Below are positions 11,572 to 21,252 of a stretch of 64,000 bases of DNA, piece after piece. This DNA comes from Mesodorylaimus sp. YZB2_4 (taxonomy: Eukaryota; Nematoda; Enoplea; Dorylaimida; Dorylaimidae). Where the stretch lies: NCBI GenBank assembly GCA_030248295.1, contig JASANH010001389.1:434001-498000 (forward strand). Direction: 5' to 3'. Below the pieces are notes generated by a model that searched no databases, was not told the origin of the DNA, and saw nothing but the letters and a program-made list of their open reading frames with translations. Positions within the stretch are counted from its first letter, which is position 1; every line of letters starts with the position of its first letter. The position numbers were made by a program, and so were the translations under genes.

Positions 11572-12270
11572 AGTGTATAAGTGATGTTAAGACTATGACG
11601 TCATCCCTTTAGTGACCTGACAAAATAGCCGACCGTCTCACTTTACCGCCCCTTGATAAGAACACGGATCCTGTGAGTAAATTAGAAACCATGTATGCAC
11701 TTTCTTTTAAATGCTTCTGACATCCCATTTTTTCCGTGACAGAAACTGGAAATCTCACAGTCAAAATGCTAAAATGACATTCGCATAAGTGGAAGCACTC
11801 GCAGCGTCTAACAAGAACCTGATATGGCGCAGATATTGATCGATTTCCATAAGCAAAGGCAGTATAGTCCCGTTCGCTGGGGGCAGCGCACGTCTTCTGA
11901 CCAATGCAACTTTTGCATCAACAATCTGTTGATCGACTCTGACATACTGTACCTTTGATCTCTTTTACTTGGTTTCTTCGCCGCTCTGCTATTCCGACCC
12001 TGGCTGCATTGTGCGCCACTTGTAGCCACGGAGGAAGGTACGAGTATTGAGAGCTGGATGCGGCTTCCAGAAATCATGATTAAGGGTTGTGGTACCCCTC
12101 AGCATGATGTGTGGTAAGAGGGCCTTACATTTAGTCGGCCAAGCGAGTCAGTTGGTCACCTCTCAAGATCAGGCATACATTAGACGGCTACCTAAGACAG
12201 TCGGTCATGTGAGAAAGACGGCCAATTGAGGCCGACGGTCACCTGAGACAGTCGACCTGGTGATAAATAA
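11572..12270. repeat. cluster of GTCACCTGAGACAG / CGGCCAAGCGAG repeat modules
   Basis: Short modules related to the hairpin arms and loop recur here. Examples are CCGACCGTCTCAC near 11630, GTCGGCCAAGCGAGTCAG near 12132, and GACGGCCAATTGAGG followed by CGGTCACCTGAGACAGTCG near 12220-12254. Similar words (CGGCCAGGCGGGATGGTCGG, GGCGGGACTGCCGGCC) appear at 18290-18330 and 18800-18890. It looks like a degraded non-autonomous element family; no transposase or target duplication is visible. Confidence 0.45.
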
Positions 12271-14450
12271 TCGATGAGGGGCCCATCAATTCAGAAAGTC
12301 CTTGGTGCTACCCATCAACCGAGCTATTCGTTTTTAGCAAACCATCGACGACTGAAGCATGACAATGTCACAACTGTACAAGTAGGGGACACGGCGATCC
12401 ATGTATCCTCCAGGGATCCAGTAACCCAAAATTGGCTATTCTTCACAAGGGAAGAAGTGGCCAGCATTATGAATGCTACAACAACATCTACGATTGCAGC
12501 AAATGGGGGAAATCGAAACGATAGCAGGAAGCATTTTTCGTATCTTTCTCGTGAGCCAGGAGCTTGGACGGCACGCCAGATGCACTGTCCCTAGTGAAAA
12601 AGATCACGGCTGGTTTACTTTGGAAAGTGATACGGGGTTGCCAAGAGATGTTCGCGGATGTTGAATGGCTATATCCCGCGGGTTTTTTCAACTTTCTGAA
12701 CAAGACCTGACCATCGTACAGTACGGTGTCTAAGATTTTGTATTTTCAAAAAAATTTTAAAAATTTGTATCTACATAGTCAACATATACTGTGTATATCT
12801 ACATATACCATCTACATGGTCAACGTGCTTAGTCATCCTCCATCTCTGACATGTCCTTGAAATTAGTCAGAACTGTATTCTGGATCGGATGAATTTGTTT
12901 AATTTGCGCCATTATGCTATTGATTCATTGTTCCCGCCAATGATGTGCGATGGTCTCCTAGGGACACTGTATGATGAACATCATCAATCAAAACACGATC
13001 TCTTTCTGTAATTGCACTAGCCATGTCGGCGCTAGCTCCAAGAGAGACCAAGACAAAGGGTTGACAAAACGCAAATTACAGTAGTTAATTTTAAGGTAGC
13101 AGCGATCGTGATTTTCGCTGTGGGCATCATGCTTTATTTGTTCATTCTTTTAAGCCCTTTCCAAGTTTCAATGCGCAAAAGTAAGCTCAGGACCAGATTC
13201 AGGCCAAATAAAGTTTCTGAACTTTCTAAATAAACCGTTCAAGCACGTTCGAAAAGGGCTGGATCTCCTGTGTAGCTGGATCTCCTGTGAGGGGGCGTGA
13301 CCATCATTAGGCACTGGCGGATAAGACTATGTAAGAAGACCTGCCAGGTTGCTCCAGAAAATTCCATGGTCCATCTACATATGGCTGACCGCCTAGAATA
13401 CTTGCCTTTGCAGTGGCTGACGGATGATTTGAATCGCCGATGGATGAGGAGTGTGCTGGCCATGCACAAGGATGTAGTCAAGGACGTGATTGATGCCACC
13501 GAATCGACTAAGCCCGCCACTTTTCAAATGGAACCGTCAATGTGAAGTGAAGCACACGCTTGGTCCAATGGAATGTGGAAGAAATCGATAGCGGTCTGGG
13601 GTATCGATCGCCATCACTTTATTTGCCCTGACGTTGCAGCTATTTTTGGAATAGGTTCTATGTAAAATGCGTGTGTGGCTAGTCTACTGTAGTCTGTCTT
13701 TAGAATCTTGTGCCTACAGCTTGTGTACAGTACAGCGCAAGAGTGACTGCATTTTTTTTCCTGCCGATTATACAGTATGATTTGGCGATCGGGTCTTGTT
13801 ACCATAGCCGCACTAATACGCGAACTGTGCTGCAAACGTGAGCAAATGCAGGATGCATGATTGAGTGCATACTGACTCCTTTCCCGCTAAAGCGCGCCCA
13901 TGCAATGATGCCAGCCAAAGTTTTGGCTGTTTTCAATGTGCAACCAGATGGGAAACTTTTTTATCAACCCAGAAAATCCTGCCCAAAACACGGCCACCAT
14001 TATCAAAAAGTTACCAAAACAAATTTTTTAACCAAAAATGCCCGTTACCAAATGTCAAAACAGAAAAACTCTTAACCCGGCGAGTGAGAAGTATTATCAA
14101 ATTTAGTGGCGCCGCTCTTTCATTGGATCTTCTCTCTCCGGTCTTTCACATCGTTTGGGCGTCTGTTCCGTTAAAGACTTCGGCAAGTATTGCTTCGTAA
14201 ATTGGCATCACAATCTGGAAAAGAGGGAAAAATGCAAAACCGATTTTTTTTGTGCATGCTAGCATGATAAGCCAGAACTCAGGAAACTCGAAGTTCCCGA
14301 GGGCAATATGCGTACTGTACTTACTAACGAAATCTAAGATAAAAGCAATCATCCTAATCTTTCAAGGCTCAAACTAGGTCCAATCCCACATTGTATAATC
14401 CCTTGGATTCCCACGTGCATGTCGGTCATTGGACCTAAGTGACAATGTTC
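12271..14450. other. intergenic, no supported gene
   Basis: Contains several 60-110-codon open frames on both strands (for example 12274-12594 and 13297-13545, both +). I cannot link them to exons or domains. The mostly AT-rich sequence holds no tandem repeat that I can see. Confidence 0.4.
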
Positions 14451-14455
14451 AGTTA

Positions 14456-14763
14456 AGGACCTATGACTGCTGGAGAAATGCTACGACTGATATACCCATT
14501 GCCCGTAAGCACCTGATTGAAATCTTTGCGGAATGCCACCACGGCTTCGTCCAGTGTCTCTTTGCGCGCAGAACTGTTCACAATATCGTATTGCAGTTGC
14601 AATAAGGCGCCGATCGGCACAGACGAACTACGAGAGCCAGCTGGAATTTCGGCGTACATTTTCTTTATTGCGGGTGCTCGTACATTTCCGCGAACGATTG
14701 GGTAAACCTGCTTGATGAGCGAACCCATTTTTTGCAGAATGACCGAATCGTGATTTGCCAATC
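14456..14763 (-). CDS. possible orphan exon of unknown protein
   Basis: On the minus strand an acceptor-like ACTCGCTTCAG ends at 14764 and is followed by about 100 open codons with balanced, protein-like composition (for example SLIKQVYPIVRG and LLQLQYDIVNSS). It may end at the stop at 14456 or earlier at a weak donor near 14516. There is no start codon upstream in frame and no partner exon that I could find. It could be one exon of a larger gene, a pseudogene fragment or chance. Confidence 0.3.
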
Positions 14764-14865
14764 CTGAAGCGAGTCAGCCTCAACCTGCAGCGAGGAGCCA
14801 GAAAATTCTGCAGGGCATTCTAGGAACAACAAAAAACAAGGCTGGGAAATCAGACGATTTCACGC

Positions 14866-15391
14866 AAAAAGAGCGCAGCAAGAAGGGCGCATCCAAAAAG
14901 GGCGCATCCAAAAAGGGCGCAGCAAAAAGAGCGCAAGGAAGCAAGCACGAAGGGGGGGGGGGGGTATAAGTGAGCCAATGGTATCTTAATGAGTATTATA
15001 ATCATTCGACTGTCCAGTTTGACTACCAAACCATACCTCTCATTCCTGCCTCTATAATCGGTTTAAGATCCCAAGAGTCCATATCCCGATTCCTCAATCC
15101 CAGCTGCTCAACGCGTTCGCACAGGCATTCTTGCTGCTCCACTAAACCCTAACCCTCTTTCTAGGAGCTGGTCGCTCCACATGAGTATCTGAAATGAGCA
15201 AACATTAGCTGGTCAGACGGCTCCCTATCGGTAAGGGTCCAAATAAAATTCTTGTCTGTCTGCTTCTAAAAAAGTAAAAATTATACACACAAACACTTGC
15301 GTTTTTTTACCTTCCGCCCTTTTTACCCATGCGCCCTTTTCGGATGCGCCCTTCTTGGATGCGCTCTTTTTGGGTGCGCCCTTTTAGCCTG
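14866..15391. repeat. element bounded by inverted arrays of a ~15-bp GGGCGCATCC motif
   Basis: Left array (about 14866-14936): several copies of AAAAAGGGCGCATCC and variants. Right array (about 15312-15391): the same motif in the opposite orientation (GGATGCGCCCTTTTT and variants). The sequence outside each array is also partly mirrored: CAGACGATTTCACGC at left, GAGACGAAATCAGACG at right. The ~375 bp between holds a G14 run, a telomere-like CCCTAACCCT (15147-15156) and no open frame of note. Inverted terminal repeats made of subrepeats suggest a non-autonomous DNA transposon. The right end abuts the 21-bp minisatellite. Confidence 0.5.
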
Positions 15392-15416
15392 AGACGAAAT
15401 CAGACGAAGTTCCTAA

Positions 15417-16485
15417 GGAGGTCCCAGGGTATCCCCGGGAGGTCCCAGGGTATCCCCGGGAGGTCCCAGGGTATCCCCGGGAGGTCCCAGGGTATCCCCG
15501 GGAGGTCCAGGGTATCCCCGGGAGGTCCCAGGGTATCCCCGGGAGGTCCCAGGGAATCCCCGGGAGGTCCCAGGGTATCCCAGGGAGGTCCCAGGGAATC
15601 CCCGGGAGGTCCCAGGGTATCCCCGGGAGGTCCCAGGGTATCCCCGGGAGGTCCCAGGGAATCCCCGGGAGGTCCCAGGGTATCCCAGGGAGGTCCCAGG
15701 GTATCCCCGGGAGGTCCCAGGGTATCCCAGGGAGGTCACTGGGTATCCCCGTGAGGTCCCAGGGTATCCCTGGGAGGTCCCAGGGAATCCCCGGGAGGTC
15801 CCAGGGTATCCCCGGGAGGTCCCAGGGTATCCCAGGGAGGTCCCAGGGAATCCCCGGGAGGTCCCAGGGAATCCCCGGGAGGTCCCAGGGTATCCCCGGG
15901 AGGTCCCAGGGAATCCCCGGGAGGTCCCAGGGAATCCCCGGGAGGTCCCAGGGAATCCCCGGGAGGTCCCAGGGAATCCCCGGGAGGTCCCAGGGTATCC
16001 CCGGGAGGTCCCAGGGTATCCCCGGGAGGTCCCAGGGAATCCCCGGGAGGTCCCAGGGAATCCCCGGGAGGTCCCAGGGAATCCCCGGGAGGTCCCAGGG
16101 TATCCCCGGGAGGTCCCAGGGTATCCCAGGGAGGTCCCAGGGAATCCCCGGGAGGTCCCAGGGTATCCCCGGGAGGTCCCAGGGTATCCCAGGGAGGTCC
16201 CAGGGAATCCCCGGGAGGTCCCAGGGTATCCCAGGGAGGTCCCAGGGAATCCCCGGGAGGTCCCAGGGAATCCCCGGGAGGTCCCAGGGTATCCCCGGGA
16301 GGTCCCAGGGTATCCCCGGGAGGTCCCAGGGTATCCCAGGGAGGTCCCAGGGAATCCCCGGGAGGTCCCAGGGAATCCCCCGAGGGTCCCAGGGTATCCT
16401 TGGGAGGTCCCAGGGAATCCCCGGGAGGTCCCAGGGAATCCCCGGGAGGTCCCAGGGTATCCCAGGGAGGTCCCAGGAAATCCCC
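15417..16485. repeat. minisatellite, 21-bp unit, about 51 copies
   Basis: About 1069 bp of a 21-bp unit, GGGAGGTCCCAGGGTATCCCC, tandemly repeated with high identity. Two positions vary in a nearly binary way: T or A in GGG(T/A)ATC, and C or A in CCC(C/A)GGG. Single-base indels occur near 15504 and 15740. Because 21 is a multiple of three and the unit lacks stops, both strands are open in several frames (heptapeptides GRSQGIP on +, PGIPWDL on -). These frames are a consequence of the repeat and I do not call them genes. The unit is G/C-rich with many CCCGGG sites. Confidence 0.95.
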
Positions 16486-16725
16486 ACTCTCTCTCCTCGT
16501 ATGCATGGCAAGGTTGCATGTTCATACCAGAATCGCCGTACACTGGCGACGGGCTTCCGTCGATAATTGATCGCGGACTGGACTCGAAGAAGGAACGACC
16601 GCTAGAAGCAGCTGGGCTGGGCGATCTACTTTTTATTTAAACTTGAATAACCTTAGGCTCATCTTTCTTAATATTTTAAGCGAATCACGCTTCAAAATTT
16701 TAACATACCGCAGACCGATTACTTA

Positions 16726-16907
16726 CCGCTCTCCTTTTTCGGCGGTATACGCAACTGCATTTGCCTGGTTCGATCTTTTAAGTGAATGGACATCGAGCCT
16801 GTCGCGGTTATTTTGATGCCGTCATCGTCCACGGTAACAGATGTTCCGTCTAAGTCATTTGTCTCGGCCATAGCTTTCGTCTCTTCTTTTGAATGTATGC
16901 GGCCCAT
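16726..16907 (-). CDS. possible first coding exon of a small acidic protein
   Basis: An ATG at 16907 (second ATG at 16871) opens about 60 codons with a hydrophilic composition (AETNDLDGTSVTVDDDG, then basic RIPPKKES). It ends at a strong donor, GAGAGCG|GTAAGT. The frame and donor support a real exon. The next exon should lie below 16720 on this strand; a short terminal exon around 16680-16705 is conceivable but not demonstrable, and the minisatellite starts soon after. I do not recognise the protein. Confidence 0.35.
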
Positions 16908-17040
16908 GTTGATAACAGACGCAGAAATCCGACAAACCGCTCACGGGAACTTTCGAGTCCAACAATGTCGCTGCGTTTCTTGTTCAACACTCCATGATAG
17001 TGTATGTAGAGGCATTAAAGGCCAGAAAACAGGTATGTCC

Positions 17041-17145
17041 AATAATTTGGATATATGCAAAGCAGGGAGTTGCACAGGGCCTAGCCCGAGAACATATACG
17101 TCTGATAATTGGGAGATATGCAAAGCAGGGAAAATGCACAGGACC
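17041..17145 (+). repeat. diverged tandem duplication of ~40 bp
   Basis: TAATTTGGATATATGCAAAG (from about 17043) and TAATTGGGAGATATGCAAAG (from about 17105), each followed by CAGGGA..TGCACAGG.CCT, form two copies with a period of about 62 bp. No function seen. Confidence 0.7.
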
Positions 17146-17274
17146 TGTTCTAGCAGAGTATAAACGGATCTAAACTAGTCTATGCGCCTTGGCATCCTCA
17201 GGCCAAGTTCAGTCCAGAACAAGAACTTTATCACTGCTTTTGGTTTTGGCCAGAACTGTTGATTGTCGATCAAT

Positions 17275-17405
17275 TGAGCCCACCGTCCGTCAAAGACACA
17301 CCTACACTACCAGACAATAAGCTCAAATAACCAGCCCGACTTGGAGTCGAACCCAGCCCATAGCTCCCGCTACCACGCTCTTACCTCTGCGCTAGCAGCA
17401 AGCTA
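17275..17405 (-). repeat. tRNA-derived SINE or tRNA pseudogene
   Basis: On the minus strand TAGCGCAGAGGTAAGAGCG (A-box-like, around 17385) is followed about 30 nt later by GGGTTCGACTCC (B-box-like, around 17345). The anticodon arm is poor and the ends do not form a clean acceptor stem, so a tRNA-derived repeat is more likely than a working tRNA gene. Confidence 0.5.
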
Positions 17406-19100
17406 AGTGATGCACCTACTGAGCGTGTTTGCACTGCTGTTAAATGCAAGCGAGCGCTAAGCCAGCCATCAACAGCTAGAAGTGCAGCCTGTCCTTCTAT
17501 CCCTTTGCGTGCAAGCCGACCTACAGCACATCAATCCATAGACCCTCCCCTATATATGTACTGTACATACAGTACACACAAATGTGGGTAAGAGTTATCA
17601 ATAACTTGGCACTTTTTGTGAGTCTAGTGCAGAAAAGAGGCTAGGAGGACCAGCCAATGCATGCAGAGCCAATACGACGGACTTGCTCTGACAGAAAGAG
17701 CGAGAAAAAGCGCAGGGTGAGCAATAAAACCGAACACTTTTGAGTATGCAAGGGATCTCCATGGTGGACAGTGACATGACTATGTAAAGTACTTGGTGCG
17801 CAGACTGACTGGATGATTGGGAGACCTATGGCAGATTTATATTTCGCGCTTATTTCGAATGTTAACCATTTTACACCCCTTTTTTATTTAGAAAGTAAAA
17901 ATTAAAGGAGTTCAAACCAGATAAGCTTTTGTAGTCTAATCGGGCTATAAATTCCGAGGGAATTTTGCGCCTGTTTCTCAATAAACCATTGCCTGCAAAG
18001 CTGTCGCGCGAGTTTTCGAGACGAGACGGCTTTAATTACAATATTACTGGAAATTTTCAATCTTACTTTGCCGTAACTCTCCAGGACTCTGTTTTTCCCC
18101 AGAATTTCATCACGAGTGAAATCAACCGAATCCTAATTCACATGCGGGAAATATGCGGGAAATCGTTTCGCGGATTTCTGCCCTTCACCTTCGAGAGCGG
18201 GTATCCTCGTTTGGTAATGCGGTAAAATGAACATGAACATGCATGGACAGCTTGCGTTGATTAGGATGGGCGATTGTGTATCTCCTGACCGAATTTAGCC
18301 GGCCAGCGACTGTCCCGACTGCCGAAAAATGTAAGGATTTCTGGGGAAACTAGAGGTGTCCGGTCTGGCCGATTAATGCAGATCATGTCATTCTGATAAA
18401 ACGAAGAAACCAAAAGCCAGTTTAATTCGTTCAACACGTTGGTTCAGTTTCTCTCATTCTTTCTCATCTAATCGAAATGGCGGACCAACCGATCATGGCG
18501 AAGCAAATTTCATGCTTACTTTACATGGAAATGCTAGTTTACTCAAAATCGGAATTGATCAATTGCAACGTGGAGAGTTGGCTCGATTAGGAGACACAGA
18601 GTCGATTAAAGATATGCTGATGCAAAGCGTATTTTTTCTATGTGACGTGGCATGATACCTATGAATGCAGGCGTGATGTCCTTACTGCTGAAGGGTGATG
18701 CTTTATTAGCGATTTCGTCAATCTGCTTGAATAGGCCTTGATTCTTTCCTTGTTCCTTGGCAGACATGTGATACCAATGTATTGCAAGCCTTGTTCTAAT
18801 GCCTTTTCGGCGTGGCGGGACTGCCGGCCATCATCTTTAGGTCACTAATTCTCTTGTCGGCCAGGCGGGATGGTCGGTGACCATGAGCGGAATATCACCG
18901 CATGAGCGATGAGCATGCCGTGATGCATGAGATGCATGAGCGTTGATCCTCTATCGCATTCTCAAGAAGGCGCTCCACTATTTATGTTCACTCTGTACAT
19001 TACGGTCCATCAGCTGAATTTCCACCCATGACCACATTATCGTCAGCAGCAATTATTATCAGCCACACTAATATCATTATCACATTTCTAATTCATCTGA
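17406..19100. other. intergenic, no supported gene
   Basis: Holds a possible LTR-like patch near 17940-18000 (TATAAATT, then CAATAAACC) without defined ends, and the GC-rich CGGCCAGGCGGG words at 18290-18330 and 18800-18890 shared with the 11.5-12.3 kb repeat cluster. Also a run of ATGAGC/ATGCATGAG words around 18895-18945. No coding exon recognised. Confidence 0.4.
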
Positions 19101-19104
19101 GTGG

Positions 19105-19330
19105 AGAGACGAAAGCGAAACAAGGACAGTCTCGGCTGTCGAACACCTACAGAGCTCACAATCCACCCGCCATCGTCCGAGGAAGTCGGTGTCCTGTCCA
19201 GGATTCCCTCGTGTGGAGGTGCTCCTAGTGGAGACGCGCAGAGGGACGCTGCCGTGGGAGCTGGTCACCTCACGGCCTTGCGGATATTATGTGGCTTGGG
19301 CCCCCCGCGCTGAAGGGGTGGCAAGCCACA
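19105..19330 (+). repeat. tRNA-derived SINE, family A, headless copy (body and tail)
   Basis: From about 19118 the sequence matches 55060-55190 closely (AGTCTCGGCTGTCGAACACC, CGCCATCGTCCGAGGAAGTC, GTGGAGGTGCTCCTAGTGGA, ACGCAGAGGGACGCTG). The tRNA-like head of the full copy is absent. It continues into GGCTTGGGCCCCCCGCGCTG and a T-rich tail. This is a 5'-truncated SINE or the shared tail of a LINE/SINE pair. Confidence 0.75.
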
Positions 19331-19774
19331 ACATTTTTTGTTTGTTTTAAAAAACTGAGGTGTGAACTCGTACTATGACTCCTCCCAAGGTTTTTAAAGC
19401 TCGGAAAATGTATATCGTTTATATGTCTAATGTCTGGCCTACCCGAAGGACCTATGTATGCCTATGCCATCCAAACTCCTGCTGTCGCATTCAGAGTAAA
19501 GCTTGTTTTGATCATTTGGAAGCCTTACGACCCAAAATACGTCAAGAGTCATTTAAGTACACCCTCAAATTGTCTCGTTCCCCATCGATTCTCTCGTTAA
19601 AAATATGGCCGGCCCACGCTATTCTCGGAATGAGCATAGGTATTACGTGTAATCGTCGAAATAACACGACCACTTACTGGATGCCGGTACACATGTCAGA
19701 CTGACGTCGCTCAGTGATTTTCTCGGAAAGGTCATTTTGTTACAGCGTAACTAAAAGCCTTATTCTACAGCTCG
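19331..19774. other. intergenic, no gene seen
   Basis: Region between a SINE tail and the TATA box of the second neuropeptide gene; no supported exon. Confidence 0.4.
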
Positions 19775-19781
19775 TATAAAA
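19775..19781 (+). promoter_or_regulatory. TATA box of neuropeptide gene 2
   Basis: TATAAAA about 90 bp before the start codon at 19867. It mirrors the TATA box of the paralogous gene at 7368. Initiation would be expected near 19803-19810. Confidence 0.5.
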
Positions 19782-19866
19782 TGCTTTCATTCAAGAAGGG
19801 GTCCATGGTTTGTGAGCAGAGCAGTCCGTCTTATCTTGTATAACTAGACAGAATTCGATTCTGAAT

Positions 19867-20774
19867 ATGTTGGAGAGGGGCTTGAAGCCACTTATGTTCA
19901 CCAGCGCCATCTGTCTGGTCATTGTGACGCAGTGCGTTGCTGATGATGGTTCCCGAAAATGGCCGAGTAAAGGGATACTGGAGAAAAGGGAAGGCTTGAC
20001 AGTAGATGACAAGAAGGTCCTGAATTATCAATCGGATCGAGAGCTGGGACAGCTGGCCGAACTTGTTTTGGACGAAATGGAAAGGCAGAGAGAGATGGAT
20101 GCTAAAAACAGTATGTGGGACTTGATCATATTGGTGCTCTTCCTCTTTGTTTAAGGAGGAGCATCTGAGGCCAGCATAGCATCTAGTAGCACTAACGTGA
20201 TTCCATCACCTTGTAATACGATGTGCCAGTGCCACAAAATCCGGTGCCAAGTGTTTCAGTTGATCCTTTTATAACGGTGGGACATCAGGCATTCTACAGT
20301 ACTTTATGGTATATCTGTTCAACCTTCAGTTAGCTCTACCCGCTCTCTGTGACACTGTATGGGTTATTTCGCATTTCGCATGACGCCAAAAACCCGAGCA
20401 TGCAACCAAGTCTACCGGCTTCGGTCCTTGCCGAAACCATCAACTCAAACACACCTGCAAGTGTGTAGACACTTCGCACTTCCCCAACGTCAGACACACT
20501 GCCTGGGCGCTGCGTGAGCATGAGGGTCTGAGGGGCCTTGGCAGGTCACCCCAGCATTGGCTGACAAAGGTCGCTTGTCAGAAGGCGCTAAGCACACTTT
20601 CACTTTCCGGATCTGCCCTGAGGACGCTAGGGTGTCAGTAGTTCATTGCAACTTGAATGTCCTCTTATTCCCTTTGCAGAAGCCATTCGACGAAAACTAA
20701 GCAAAAGGCGTAACGGAAAGCGGCGTAATAAGCCCGATCAGCAAGAGCAATGGGAGTTCATGCACTTCGGATGA
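19867..20774 (+). CDS. neuropeptide precursor 2 (C-terminal QWEFMHF-amide)
   Basis: Two coding exons, 19867-20110 and 20680-20774, split by a 569-bp phase-1 intron (GTATGT...TTTGCAG), giving 112 residues. A signal peptide covers about residues 1-25 (hydrophobic FTSAICLVIVTQC). A spacer with basic sites follows (EKR, DDKK), then in exon 2 SKRR, GKRR and the last product NKPDQQEQWEFMHFG-stop. Cleavage after KRR and amidation from the terminal Gly would give a peptide ending QWEFMHF-amide. Layout, intron phase and the WE(Y/F)MHFG ending match the gene at 7541-7876. In this paralogue the Tyr is Phe, so it lacks the sulfatable Tyr of classical sulfakinin/CCK. Family not recognised. Start 19867 is the first ATG after the TATA box; 19894 is an alternative. 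Confidence 0.8.
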
Positions 20775-21252
20775 ACAATGTCGTGATACTACAGTTGTCG
20801 AGAATTTGGGGGCCTGGCGAAACAGTCTTTTTCAAACTGTCTTTTCTCCTGCATTTTACCTCCCTGTTCTGCATTCTGTATAAGACATAAAATGATCTGC
20901 GTCGATGAATTCCAGGAATGAGGAAGTATTTATCTGCTTGTCTGACTTATCGTGCGTGGTCGCTTCGCCAAGTGAACACTTAACATCCCATGTGCTAGGA
21001 AAATCAATGCTAGGTTGTTATTCTTGCTGTTCGCAGGCTTAGCAAGTGCATGTACCGTCTTGTGTGGACACAAAATCACGATGGTTCAGGTATTGGTTAC
21101 CACACTTGCCTGGGCCTAGGGTACATGGAGATTTGTTGACAGTGTAAAATGTGTAAAGTCCACAATAGCGATATTTCATACTCCAAGTCTAGAACAGTTA
21201 TTTCTCTCCTGCGAAATTGTGCTGAACGGTGTTTATCTGTTTGGTTGCGGTC
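20775..21252. other. intergenic, no gene seen
   Basis: 3' flank of neuropeptide gene 2 and possible 5' exon space of the next gene; no clear polyadenylation signal or supported exon. Confidence 0.4.

Noticed and set aside
15147-15156. Telomere-like CCCTAACCCT
   Set aside because: One and a half copies only; this is too short to be an interstitial telomere tract.
15329-16566. Long open frames on both strands (up to ~376 codons) made of GRSQGIP, PGIPWDL or FPGTSRG heptads
   Set aside because: They arise from a stop-free 21-bp minisatellite unit. Several overlapping frames are equally open on both strands, and there are no splice or start signals, so none is a credible gene.
17940-18230. Solo LTR with TATAAATT and CAATAAA
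   Set aside because: No TG...CA ends, target duplication or second copy could be defined.
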